Assembly: GCF_004340945.1 (NCBI RefSeq)
Contig: NZ_SLYD01000005.1
Span: 186,001 to 250,000, forward strand
Direction: 5' to 3'
DNA from: Sphingomonas sp. PP-F2F-A104-K0414
Lineage (GTDB): Bacteria > Pseudomonadota > Alphaproteobacteria > Sphingomonadales > Sphingomonadaceae
DNA: 64,000 nucleotides
Shown here: positions 8,446 through 16,047 of the stretch, in pieces
Position numbering within the stretch: the first letter of the stretch is position 1
How the letters are laid out: every line of letters begins with the position of its first letter
Translations under genes and position numbers: made by a program
Notes under the pieces: model-generated
What the model was told of the DNA's origin: nothing
Databases searched by the model: none
Seen by the model: only the letters and a program-made list of their open reading frames with translations

Positions 8446-8682
8446 ATGATCGACCCGAACCTTTACATCACCTTGGCGCTGGCGAGCCTTGCGGGCCTCG
8501 CGATGATCGTCGCCGGCGGACTGGCCGGATGGCGCGGATGGCTCTCGCTGCGGCGGCTCGAACTCGATAACGCGCAGGATGGCCGCATGCCGGCGGTGTC
8601 GACCGGATCGCGGATCGAGATCGCCGATCTGAAGGAACGCATCAAGAAGCTCGAGGCGATCGCCGCCGGGGTGGATCTCTGA
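8446..8682 (+). CDS. PspB-like small membrane/coiled-coil protein 3
   Basis: 78 residues. A long hydrophobic N-terminal helix (YITLALASLAGLAMIVAGGLAGW) and a shorter coiled coil with the core DLKERIKKLEAIA are visible. It starts nine bases after the preceding stop with AGGAGG just upstream, so it is the last gene of the psp transcript before a palindromic repeat at 8711. The match to PspB is weaker than for its two neighbours. Function unknown. Confidence 0.75.
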   Translation: MIDPNLYITLALASLAGLAMIVAGGLAGWRGWLSLRRLELDNAQDGRMPAVSTGSRIEIADLKERIKKLEAIAAGVDL

Positions 8683-8710
8683 AGCCAACCGCCTCGACAT
8701 CCACCGCCCC

Positions 8711-8775
8711 CGTCACCCCAGCGAAAGCTGGGTCTCATCATAGCGGGGAGACCCCAGCTTTCGCTGGGGTGACGG
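8711..8775. repeat. Palindromic intergenic repeat, type B
   Basis: Arms CGTCACCCCAGCGAAAGCTG and CAGCTTTCGCTGGGGTGACG around a short core (TCTCATCATAGCGGGGAGA). It stands at the 3' end of the psp operon, where the folded RNA could act as an end-protecting or terminating hairpin, but there is no T-tract. Confidence 0.85.
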
Positions 8776-8887
8776 AAAGAGGCTTGGGTAGATATTTCAG
8801 TTCGGCACAATGCAATCGGCTCGGGTTCGAGCATATGGCTAGCCGGACTGTTGCGAGCAAGCCGTCTCGGGAGTAACCGCCGCTTCC

Positions 8888-9295
8888 ATGGCCACCCTCA
8901 CCGACATCCGCGAGGAATATGACTTCCTCGAACCCGACGATCGCTACCGCCTGCTGATCGATCTCGGCAAAGAGCTCGAACCGATGCCGGATGCGCTCAA
9001 GACCGACGCGACGCTGGTGCGGGGGTGTTCGGCGTCGGTATGGGTCTATCCGACCACGACAGACGATGGCCGGCTGCATTTCCTGGCGGATTCGAATGCG
9101 GCGATCACTAAGGGGATTATCGCGCTGGTGTTGCTGACCGTGCAGGATCAGGCGCCGACCGAGATCGTCGCGACCGACATCAAGGCGGAACTGGCGCCGT
9201 TCGATCTGAGCAAACAGCTGAGTTCGAACCGGACTCAAGGGATCCCGAACATGATCGCGCTGATCCGCGAGACGGCGGAGCGGTACGCCGAATAA
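8888..9295 (+). CDS. sufE: SufE family sulfur-acceptor protein
   Basis: 135 residues, the normal SufE length. The active cysteine is Cys47 in LVRGCSASVWV. The N-terminal YDFLEPDDRYRLLIDLGKEL and the C-terminal GIPNMIALIRE segments match SufE. It accepts persulfide from a SufS-type cysteine desulfurase for Fe-S cluster assembly. No suf genes flank it here; the cysteine desulfurases at 30-32.5 kb are distant. It begins with ATG after a short intergenic gap and is followed by a repeat. Confidence 0.9.
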   Translation: MATLTDIREEYDFLEPDDRYRLLIDLGKELEPMPDALKTDATLVRGCSASVWVYPTTTDDGRLHFLADSNAAITKGIIALVLLTVQDQAPTEIVATDIKAELAPFDLSKQLSSNRTQGIPNMIALIRETAERYAE

Positions 9296-9300
9296 CGTGC

Positions 9301-9389
9301 CCTCACCCTTCCCACCCGGCAAGCGCCGCGCGGGCCCCTTCCCTCTCCCCTCAGGGGAGGGGGAGAGACGCCGAAGGCGGCGAGGGTGA
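9301..9389. repeat. Palindromic repeat, type D (CTCCCCTCAGGGGAG core)
   Basis: Outer arms CCTCACCCTT and GAGGGTGA, and an inner palindrome CTCTCCCCTCAGGGGAGGGGGAGAG. The motif CCCTTCCC..GGGCCCCTTCCCTCTCCCC is shared with the repeat at 33251-33390. Its right half lies inside the ferredoxin gene (9351-9704) and provides that gene's stop codon. Confidence 0.75.
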
Positions 9390-9704
9390 CGGCACGCTGG
9401 CGGTCAGTGACGCGACGACCTCGCTCACGTCAGCCCCAGCCGGCACCAGCATCCACCGATCGGGGCGAGCGCCGTCCACCATCACCACCGCGTTCTTCGG
9501 GCAAACCCCGAGGCACTTGACCTCGACCACGCCGCGGTCCGCCTTGCGGCCCTTCTTCACGCCGAGCGCCTGACGCAGCAGCTTGACCAGAGGCGTCCGC
9601 CCCTTGTCGCCGAACCCGCCGTCCAACTTCTTCGAACATTTCCCGCAGACCAGCACGCTCCCCTGCCACCGGCTGGCAAGAACGCGGATCACGCCGGTTT
9701 CCAC
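9351..9704 (-). CDS. Thioredoxin-like [2Fe-2S] ferredoxin-domain protein
   Basis: 117 residues. It has the four-cysteine pattern of the (2Fe-2S) thioredoxin-like ferredoxin family: CGKC near residues 20-23 and CLGVCP about 45 residues later. It probably binds one [2Fe-2S] cluster; the electron partner is unknown. The last 12 residues (SPSPPSASLPLP) are encoded by the type D repeat and are low complexity, so the natural end of the domain is probably near VVASLTAS. The start overlaps the end of the J-domain gene by 16 bases, so the two are co-transcribed. Confidence 0.8.
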   Translation of the reverse strand: METGVIRVLASRWQGSVLVCGKCSKKLDGGFGDKGRTPLVKLLRQALGVKKGRKADRGVVEVKCLGVCPKNAVVMVDGARPDRWMLVPAGADVSEVVASLTASVPSPSPPSASLPLP

Positions 9705-10228
9705 GTCCGCTGGTCTTCAGCCGCCTTCAGCACCTCATACGCCGCCTGCACGCCCTGGAACCGCTTCGCTGCATCCTTGTCATCAGGCCGCACATCCGGG
9801 TGGTTGGCCTTCGCCATCCTGCGCCATGCCGCGCGCACGTCCTCGAACGTCGCGTCCGGCTCCAGATCCAACACTTCCAGCGCGCGCATCTCATCACGCG
9901 AGCGGCTGCCATCACCCGAGCCCGCCCAAGCGTAATGCTTGGGATCGGTGTAGCCGTCCGCGGTCCGCGTCTCGGCCGCTTCGCGCTCGGCGGCTTCTTC
10001 CGCGCTCAAGCCTTCGAAGTAATTCCACCCGCGATTATATTCGCCTGCGTGGTTCATGCAGAAATACCAGCGATCGGGGCTGTTCGGCGATTTCGGCGCA
10101 GGACAATTGCCCGGCTCGTTGCAGCCGTGCCGGTCGCACAGCCGCACGGTCACCGCCTCGCTGCTCGCGCCATACTCGCGCCAGCGTGGAAAACCCCAGT
10201 CGGAAGATCGTGTCGTGCTTCTCGCCAT
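9689..10228 (-). CDS. J-domain (DnaJ-like) protein with N-terminal cysteine motif
   Basis: 179 residues from the ATG at 10228. The C-terminal third is a J domain (about 120-175) with the HPD motif in KANHPDVRPDD, so it should stimulate a DnaK ATPase. The N-terminal half contains CDRHGCNEPGNC and WYFCMNHAGEYN, a cluster of Cys/His residues that could bind zinc, and the conserved-looking RGWNYFEGL. It lacks the Gly/Phe and zinc-finger architecture of DnaJ. In-frame ORF sequence upstream of 10228 is arginine-rich and not convincing. Client unknown. Confidence 0.8.
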   Translation of the reverse strand: MARSTTRSSDWGFPRWREYGASSEAVTVRLCDRHGCNEPGNCPAPKSPNSPDRWYFCMNHAGEYNRGWNYFEGLSAEEAAEREAAETRTADGYTDPKHYAWAGSGDGSRSRDEMRALEVLDLEPDATFEDVRAAWRRMAKANHPDVRPDDKDAAKRFQGVQAAYEVLKAAEDQRTWKPA

Positions 10229-10443
10229 AGCGGCCCGAGATAGGCGTCCGCGCGGACAACGCAACCGTGCGCGGCAAAGCCAACCCAAACGCGTGCGACC
10301 GAACAATCTTCCGCGTCGCAACATTCCAACTTGAGTCAGCCACCGTTCATCGCTTACTGAACATGAACTATTTGTCATGTGGCATGGATAGACGCGTCCG
10401 GTGCGGACGTATTCCCAGCCGACACCAAGCGACAGGAGCATCG

Positions 10444-12024
10444 GTGCCGACTCTCATTCCAAAGCTTACCACGTGGCGCGCGGATCTTCCCGCCTCCATC
10501 GTCGTCGCGCTCGTTGCGCTGCCCCTCTGTCTCGGCGTCGCGCTAGCATCGGGTGCGCCGCTGTTCGCCGGCATCATTTCCGGCATCGTCGGCGGCATCG
10601 CCGTGGGCCTGTTCTCCAAATCACCGCTGTCGGTCAGCGGCCCCGCCGCCGGCCTCACGGTGATCGTGCTCACCGCGATCGAGAGCATGCCAAGCTACCA
10701 GATGTTCCTGATGGCGGTCGTGCTCGCCGGGGTGCTCCAGATTTGCTTCTCGCTGACCCGCGCCGGCATCCTCAGCGAATTCGTGCCGTCCTCCGTCATC
10801 ACCGGCATGCTCGCGGCGATCGGCCTGATCCTGATCCTCAAGCAGATCCCGCATGCCGTCGGGTTCGATCGCGAAGCCGAGGGTATCTTCGAATTCACGA
10901 CCGCGAACGGCATCAATACCTTCACACGGATCTTCGACAGCCTGAGCGCGGCCGTGACGCCGGGGGCGATCCTGATCGCATCAATCAGCCTCGCGTTCCT
11001 GTTCTGGTGGGACGGCGCCAAGCCGAAGGACGGCCCGTTGCGCTTCGTCCCCGGCCCGCTGGTCGTCGTGCTGATCGGCATCTTCGGCAACATGCTGTTG
11101 GGCGTCGTGAAGCCCGACTGGCAGCTCCAGGCGACGCACCTCGTTCAGGTCCCTATCACGCAGACGCTGTCGCAATTCCCGTCGCTGTTCACCTTTCCCG
11201 ACTTCTCCGGGATCACGATGGGCATCGTCTGGAGCAGCGCAGTCACGCTCGCGATCGTCGCCAGCCTTGAGTCATTGCTGAGCGTCAAGGCAGTCGACGA
11301 GATCGATCCGCGCCGCCGCTCGACCGATAAGAACTGGGAGCTGATGGCGCAGGGCGGCGGCAATATCCTGTCGGGTTTGATCGGCGGCCTACCCGTCACC
11401 TCGGTGATCGTGCGGTCGTCGGCGAACGTCGATTCGAAGGCGGAGAGCAAGCTGTCGACGATCCTCCACGGCTTCTGGTTGCTGGTTAGCGTCGCGCTGA
11501 TCCCCGCGGTGTTGAACCTGATCCCGCTGTCGGCGCTCGCCGCGGTGCTGATCGCGACCGGCTACAAGCTGACCAAGCCCAAGCTGTTCAAGGAACGCTT
11601 TCAGCAGGGCTGGACGCAGTTCATCCCATTCGTCGTCACGGTCGGCGCGATCCTGTTCACCGACTTGCTCGAAGGCATCGTCATCGGCCTGGCGGTCGGC
11701 TTCGTGTTCGTCGTCGCGCGCAACTTCCGTACCGCGATCACCTTTGCCTGCGACGACGAGGATTGCCTCGTCCGCGCACGCCGCAACCTGTATTTCATCC
11801 ACAAATACGAACTGCAGAAGGCACTCGCCAAGGTGCCTGACAACGCCAATCTGCTGATCGACTTGTCGTCGACCAGCTATGTCGATCTCGATAACGTCGA
11901 CATCATCAACGCGTTCATCAAGGGCGCGCAGTATCGCGGCATCACGGTGCTCATCCGCGGCGACCTCGCGATGCGCACGGTGAAGCTGATCAACGCCCCC
12001 CAGACCGAGGTCCGTTTCGCATGA
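10444..12024 (+). CDS. SulP family inorganic anion (probably bicarbonate) transporter
   Basis: 526 residues. There are about 12-14 hydrophobic segments forming the SulP transporter domain (LPASIVVALVALPLCLGVALASGAPLFAGI at the N-terminus) and a reduced STAS-like region at the C-terminus (ANLLIDLSSTSYVDLDNV, residues about 455-500). The GTG start has AGGAG five bases upstream; the in-frame extension to 10267 is not SulP-like. The last four bases overlap the start of a beta-carbonic anhydrase gene (ATGA), so translation is coupled. Known SulP/carbonic-anhydrase pairs suggest bicarbonate rather than sulfate as substrate; that is inference. Confidence 0.88.
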   Translation: MPTLIPKLTTWRADLPASIVVALVALPLCLGVALASGAPLFAGIISGIVGGIAVGLFSKSPLSVSGPAAGLTVIVLTAIESMPSYQMFLMAVVLAGVLQICFSLTRAGILSEFVPSSVITGMLAAIGLILILKQIPHAVGFDREAEGIFEFTTANGINTFTRIFDSLSAAVTPGAILIASISLAFLFWWDGAKPKDGPLRFVPGPLVVVLIGIFGNMLLGVVKPDWQLQATHLVQVPITQTLSQFPSLFTFPDFSGITMGIVWSSAVTLAIVASLESLLSVKAVDEIDPRRRSTDKNWELMAQGGGNILSGLIGGLPVTSVIVRSSANVDSKAESKLSTILHGFWLLVSVALIPAVLNLIPLSALAAVLIATGYKLTKPKLFKERFQQGWTQFIPFVVTVGAILFTDLLEGIVIGLAVGFVFVVARNFRTAITFACDDEDCLVRARRNLYFIHKYELQKALAKVPDNANLLIDLSSTSYVDLDNVDIINAFIKGAQYRGITVLIRGDLAMRTVKLINAPQTEVRFA

Positions 12025-12659
12025 GGCAGTACAAGCAGCTCCTGCTCGCCAACAAGGCGTGGGCGGCCGAGATCATCGAGGAGAGCGCCGACTTCTTCCA
12101 GCGCCAGCTGGTCGGCCAGAACCCGGAGTTCCTGTGGATCGGTTGTTCGGACAGCCGCGTCGGACCTGAGCAAATGACGATGACGCCGCCGGGCAACATG
12201 TTCATCCACCGCAACATCGCCAACCTGGTGAAGGATGACGACACTAACCTGATGTCGGTGCTGCAATATGCGGTCGACGTGCTGGGCGTGCGCCACATCA
12301 TCATCTGCGGCCATTATGCGTGCGGCGGAATCCGCGCGACGCTCGACGGGGGCACCACCGGCCCGGTCGACGAATGGCTCAGCACCGCGCGCTGCGTCTT
12401 GCACGACCATGCCGACGAGATCGACGCGCAGCCCGACCGCGAGCAGAAGGTCAACCGGCTGGTCGAGGTCAACGTCCGCGACCAGCTCGTCCGCCTCGCG
12501 CGCACCAAGACGATCCAGGGGGCGTTCGCGCGTGGGCAGGAAGTGCTGCTCCACGGCTGGGTCTACGACATCCGCGACGGGCTGATCAAACCGATGATGG
12601 AGATCGATTCGACGACCGTGCTGGAGGAGGTCGGGCGGCCGGACCGGGTGCTGGTGTAG
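12021..12659 (+). CDS. can: Beta-carbonic anhydrase
   Basis: 212 residues, the size of class beta carbonic anhydrases. Zinc ligands Cys42 (CSDSR), His98 and Cys101 (GHYACGG) and the catalytic Asp44/Arg46 pair are all present. It interconverts CO2 and bicarbonate in the cytoplasm. It overlaps the SulP transporter gene by four bases, a strong sign that the two act together. Downstream lies a short GGGGGAGG palindrome at 12669. Confidence 0.95.
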   Translation: MRQYKQLLLANKAWAAEIIEESADFFQRQLVGQNPEFLWIGCSDSRVGPEQMTMTPPGNMFIHRNIANLVKDDDTNLMSVLQYAVDVLGVRHIIICGHYACGGIRATLDGGTTGPVDEWLSTARCVLHDHADEIDAQPDREQKVNRLVEVNVRDQLVRLARTKTIQGAFARGQEVLLHGWVYDIRDGLIKPMMEIDSTTVLEEVGRPDRVLV

Positions 12660-12668
12660 GCGATGGCG

Positions 12669-12693
12669 AATCCTCCCCCACAAGGGGGAGGAT
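12669..12693. repeat. Short palindrome between convergent genes
   Basis: ATCCTCCCCC-ACA-AGGGGGAGGAT forms a perfect ten-base-pair hairpin between carbonic anhydrase and the convergent TPR gene. No T-tract follows on either strand. The arms match the outer arms of the type D repeat at 37801-37922, so it may be a minimal copy or a bidirectional terminator. Confidence 0.65.
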
Positions 12694-12707
12694 CATGAAG
12701 CAATACT

Positions 12708-14681
12708 TCACCCCGGCATCTTGAACCGCACCTGCTGCGACAGCCCGCCGCAGCCGACACCGCCATCGGGGCGGAAGGTCTTGCTCCAGCGTGCGCCCGC
12801 CACCGTCTGCACGCCCGCCTTGGTGAATACGAACGGCGGATAGCTGAGTACCGCGCGTTGGTTGAGTACCCGGCCGTTGGCATCGACGTCGAACTGCGTC
12901 TTGGTCCAGCCTTCGAAGCCCCAGGCCATCGCCTCGTTCGGGAAGACGCCGCCCGCCGACAGGAAGTGCGGCGGCGCATCGAGGATCGCGCACTGGTTCG
13001 CGGCCAGCCCCGACCGCTCGAACGTCGCGCGCGCGGTTGCGGTTTCGCCTGCCTGTTGCTGAAGCGACGCGAGACGGATCAGTGCACCGACCCGCAACGG
13101 ATCGTTCACGGCGAGCCCCTTGTCGTCGGCCACCTGCTGCAGCAGCACCGCGCGGCGACTGCGCGAATAGGTCCGCTCGGCGATCAGCAACAGGATCGCG
13201 GACCGCGCCTTGGGATCGTTCGCGTACGCCGGGACCGACAGCAGCGGCGTTAGCCCGCGCGCGTAGACTTCGTTCTTCCAGTTGTCCGCGCTGTCGGTCT
13301 GGCGGACGCTGATATCCAGCGGCAGCCGTGCGGTCGGCGGCGCGCCCTGCGCCTCGGCGATCGCGAGCGCCCGCCGTGCGAGGACGTTGCTCTCCTCGCG
13401 CCCGACCACCGCATTGTTCACGAGTTGATAAAGCGGTGGCAGCGCGGCGAGCGAAGTGGCGCCGGACTTCGCCTCCGCTGCGGCGAGCGCCGCGCGTTGG
13501 CGGACGACGGCGACCGCATCCGCGCCGCGCTCCTCGGTCGGCAGCGCAAGCCCCTTCGATTCGAGCCACGTCGCCATGTCGGCGTCGAGGAACTTGGTGA
13601 TCGACGGACGCTCGAACGCGGTCGAACAGCGCATCTCGATCCGGACGTTGTAGCGGAAGAACGCCGGTAGCGCCTTGACCTGTTCGGGCGTCCACGACCA
13701 GTCGCGAACCGCGCGCGCGAACTCCAGCGCAACCGCACCGCCCCCCGCCGCATAGATCGGCGAGACCCTGCTCACCACGCCGTCGTCGCCGATCGTGAAC
13801 TCGACGACCGCCATGTCCGCCGGGCGCAGATCGGCCTCGCCACCGCACGGCGGGACGTCCATCTGTACCGCCGGATCGAACTCGCCCTTGGTCAGCCGGC
13901 CCGCCCCGGTCATCGCCATGTAGCGGCGCGCGTCGTCCGCCTTGCCTGCCAGCAGCGAAGCGATCGCCGCATCGGAGCGCGCGGAAACGTCGGTCAAGTC
14001 GGTCTGCGAGGTCAGGCCACCGAGTTGCTTGACGGCCTCGACCGCATAGGCACGCGCCGGTTCGTAGGCGCCACGGTTGAGCAGCAGGATCGCGTGACGA
14101 CGCGCGACCAGCGCCTTCAGCTTGCCATCAGTCTTTAGCGGCTTCAGCAACGCATCCGCGCGGGCGAGCGCGGCATCCGCGGCGGCGGGGTCGGTAAACG
14201 TCTTGGTGTTCGCCAGCGCCAGCATCGATGCGACTTTCAGGTCGGGCGTATCGGCGGCGGTCTCGGCGCTCGCGTAGGAATCGCTCGCCCCCGCGTAGTC
14301 GAGCGCGTTTTCCGCAATGGTGCCGAGATTGTAATTCGCCCGCCAGCGATCCTCGGCAAGCGTCGCATCGCTCGCCGGCAACAAGGCAAGCCCGGCGCGC
14401 GCCGCGGTCACCGCATCGTCGGACCGATCGAGCTTGAAAAGCGCGGCACTTTTACGGATCAGCGCGACGCCGCGGCTGCGCGAGCCGGGCTTGGTGCGCG
14501 CCTCGAGCTTCTGCCACGCGGCGAGCGCGGCGGGCTTGTCGCCCTTCGCATCAAGCGCCGCGGCGGTGTCGAAATCCTGTTGTACGGTGGTGGTCGCTGG
14601 CGGAGCCCCCGTCTGCGCCGACGCTGCGGTCATCGCCATCACGCCAACACTCAGCACGCCGAAATTTCCGAAACGCATCAC
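12708..14681 (-). CDS. Large secreted TPR-like protein with TonB-C-like segments
   Basis: 657 residues with a signal peptide ending about residue 22 (MTAASAQ). Residues about 30-230 are Ala-rich helical repeats resembling tetratricopeptides (WQKLEARTKPGS, RADALLKPLKTDGK). Two segments look like TonB C-terminal beta domains: about 260-350 (FTIGDDGVVSRVSPIYAAGG..WTPEQV) and the last 80 residues (FDVDANGRVLNQRAVLSYPPFVF). Probably periplasmic; I do not know the function. MMRF gives two possible ATGs, three bases apart. It is convergent with carbonic anhydrase. Confidence 0.75.
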   Translation of the reverse strand: MMRFGNFGVLSVGVMAMTAASAQTGAPPATTTVQQDFDTAAALDAKGDKPAALAAWQKLEARTKPGSRSRGVALIRKSAALFKLDRSDDAVTAARAGLALLPASDATLAEDRWRANYNLGTIAENALDYAGASDSYASAETAADTPDLKVASMLALANTKTFTDPAAADAALARADALLKPLKTDGKLKALVARRHAILLLNRGAYEPARAYAVEAVKQLGGLTSQTDLTDVSARSDAAIASLLAGKADDARRYMAMTGAGRLTKGEFDPAVQMDVPPCGGEADLRPADMAVVEFTIGDDGVVSRVSPIYAAGGGAVALEFARAVRDWSWTPEQVKALPAFFRYNVRIEMRCSTAFERPSITKFLDADMATWLESKGLALPTEERGADAVAVVRQRAALAAAEAKSGATSLAALPPLYQLVNNAVVGREESNVLARRALAIAEAQGAPPTARLPLDISVRQTDSADNWKNEVYARGLTPLLSVPAYANDPKARSAILLLIAERTYSRSRRAVLLQQVADDKGLAVNDPLRVGALIRLASLQQQAGETATARATFERSGLAANQCAILDAPPHFLSAGGVFPNEAMAWGFEGWTKTQFDVDANGRVLNQRAVLSYPPFVFTKAGVQTVAGARWSKTFRPDGGVGCGGLSQQVRFKMPG

Positions 14682-14728
14682 TTCCCCCGACGTAGTTCCG
14701 CCGCAGTCTGCTACGGTTCGGGGAAGGA

Positions 14729-15114
14729 TGCCAGAGGGTCTGTAAGCCGGGTTCTGTCCATTTCCGATCCTTCGATACGGAAGTTAGGCGACCATTCCTC
14801 TAGGACGACGGTTACCCGCCGCCTCAAGCAATCAACCCGGGTGACGAGCTGAAACGAAGCCCATGTGCCACCCCTATTCGATCTTGCTCCCGGTGGGGTT
14901 TGCCGTGCCGCCCCTGTTACCAGGCGCGCGGTGCGCTCTTACCGCACCCTTTCACTCTGACCGTCCCGACCGAAGCCGAGGGTTGGCCGTCTGCTCTCTG
15001 TGGCACTTTCCCTGAGGTCACCCTCGCCGGGCGTTACCCGGCACCGTCGTTTCGCGGAGCCCGGACTTTCCTCGCGTGTTCGAAAACACCCGCGGCCGCC
15101 CGACCCTCTGGCGC
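14729..15114 (-). ncRNA. rnpB: RNase P RNA (class A)
   Basis: About 386 nt. The 5' and 3' ends pair (GCCAGAGGGTC with GACCCTCTGGC, helix P1). The universally conserved core elements are present on this strand: GAGGAAAGTCCGGGCTCC near the 5' end, ACAGAGAGCAGACGGCC, GGTAAGAGCGCACCG, and the 3' segment ACAGAACCCGGCTTACAGACC. It processes tRNA 5' ends. The 5' end is only eight bases downstream of the amidase stop codon, so its promoter must lie within that gene, or it is cut from a longer transcript. Confidence 0.96.
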
Positions 15115-15122
15115 GCAGACCC

Positions 15123-15812
15123 CTAGTCGTCGCCCATCGGTTTGGGAAGCAGCAATGCGAGCAGGATGCAGCGACATTCCGCGTCGACTTCACCATCGAC
15201 CAATTCCGGACGGAAGCGGCGCTGGAACGCCATCGTCGCCGCCATCCGGTTCTCGACGTCGTAGCCGAAGCGTTCAAGCGCCAAGCAAAAGCCGCCCTCG
15301 GTCCAGCCAGGATCCATAAGGTTCTTGGTAGGCCTAGGCAGCGCCAGCCGCCGTCGCGCGAGTTCATGCCACGGAAACAGTTCGCCCGGATCGCGTTTGC
15401 GGGTCGGCGCGATGTCCGAATGGCCGACGATGTTGCCGCGGGTAATTTCGTGGCGGTCCTTGATCTCCGCGACCAGCGCCACGACCGATGCGATCTGTTC
15501 GGGCGGGAACGGGCGATAGCCGAACTCGTGACCAGGATTGACGATCTCGATGCCGATGCTTGCCGAGTTGATGTCCTCGATCCCACGCCAATGCGAGCGG
15601 CCGGCATGCCAGGCGCGCTTATCTTCCGCGACCATCCGCAGGACCGTGCCGTCCTCCTCGATCAGGTAATGCGACGACACCTTCGCCGCCGGATCGCGCA
15701 ACCGGGCGATCGCCGACGCGCCGTCCTGCATGCCGGTATAGTGGAGCACGATCATCGTGATGGGCAGCGAACGATCGTCGAAATTTGGTGACGGTGTCTC
15801 GATAAACTTCAA
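15123..15812 (-). CDS. N-acetylmuramoyl-L-alanine amidase (Amidase_2, AmpD/AmiD-like)
   Basis: 229 residues. The Amidase_2 zinc ligands are seen in IVLHYTGM (His24), AWHAGRSHW and GHSDIAPTRKRDPG. The C-terminal part (about 165-229; LERFGYDVENRMAATMAFQRRFRP) resembles a peptidoglycan-binding helical domain. It cleaves the MurNAc-L-Ala bond; the absence of a signal peptide suggests a cytoplasmic AmpD-like role in muropeptide recycling. The start is TTG, overlapping the stop of a small upstream ORF (TTGA), with AAGGGA about eight bases upstream. rnpB follows directly. Confidence 0.88.
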   Translation of the reverse strand: MKFIETPSPNFDDRSLPITMIVLHYTGMQDGASAIARLRDPAAKVSSHYLIEEDGTVLRMVAEDKRAWHAGRSHWRGIEDINSASIGIEIVNPGHEFGYRPFPPEQIASVVALVAEIKDRHEITRGNIVGHSDIAPTRKRDPGELFPWHELARRRLALPRPTKNLMDPGWTEGGFCLALERFGYDVENRMAATMAFQRRFRPELVDGEVDAECRCILLALLLPKPMGDD

Positions 15813-15988
15813 GCCAGCTTCCCTTCACGCCGTTCGGCCAAGCCGACGCCACTCCGCGCCCTACGGATCACCACGCGTGCGACACCGCGCAGTGTCAGGC
15901 CACCGCCTGCCGACATCAATAGCGTTAACGGACTGCCAACGTAATAGGCTCCGACGAACGGCCGGATGATCGGCGCGGCGTGTATCAT
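15809..15988 (-). CDS. Small hypothetical protein upstream of the amidase
   Basis: 59 residues from the ATG at 15988 (a GTG at 15997 would add three). It has a moderately hydrophobic middle (PFVGAYYVGSPLTLLMSAGGG) and a basic C-terminus. Its stop overlaps the TTG start of the amidase, the arrangement expected of a coupled gene pair, which is the main reason to list it. No family recognised, and it could be chance. Confidence 0.4.
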   Translation of the reverse strand: MIHAAPIIRPFVGAYYVGSPLTLLMSAGGGLTLRGVARVVIRRARSGVGLAERREGKLA

Positions 15989-16047
15989 CAGCGGCACCGC
16001 GCGCTGGAGTCCGGTCTCTTGCAGTTACACCGTGCCGTGACTCACGT

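Noticed and set aside
10229..10443. Promoter elements between the J-domain gene and the SulP gene
   Set aside because: TTGAGT and AT-rich blocks exist but spacing and -10 elements are unconvincing; no firm call.
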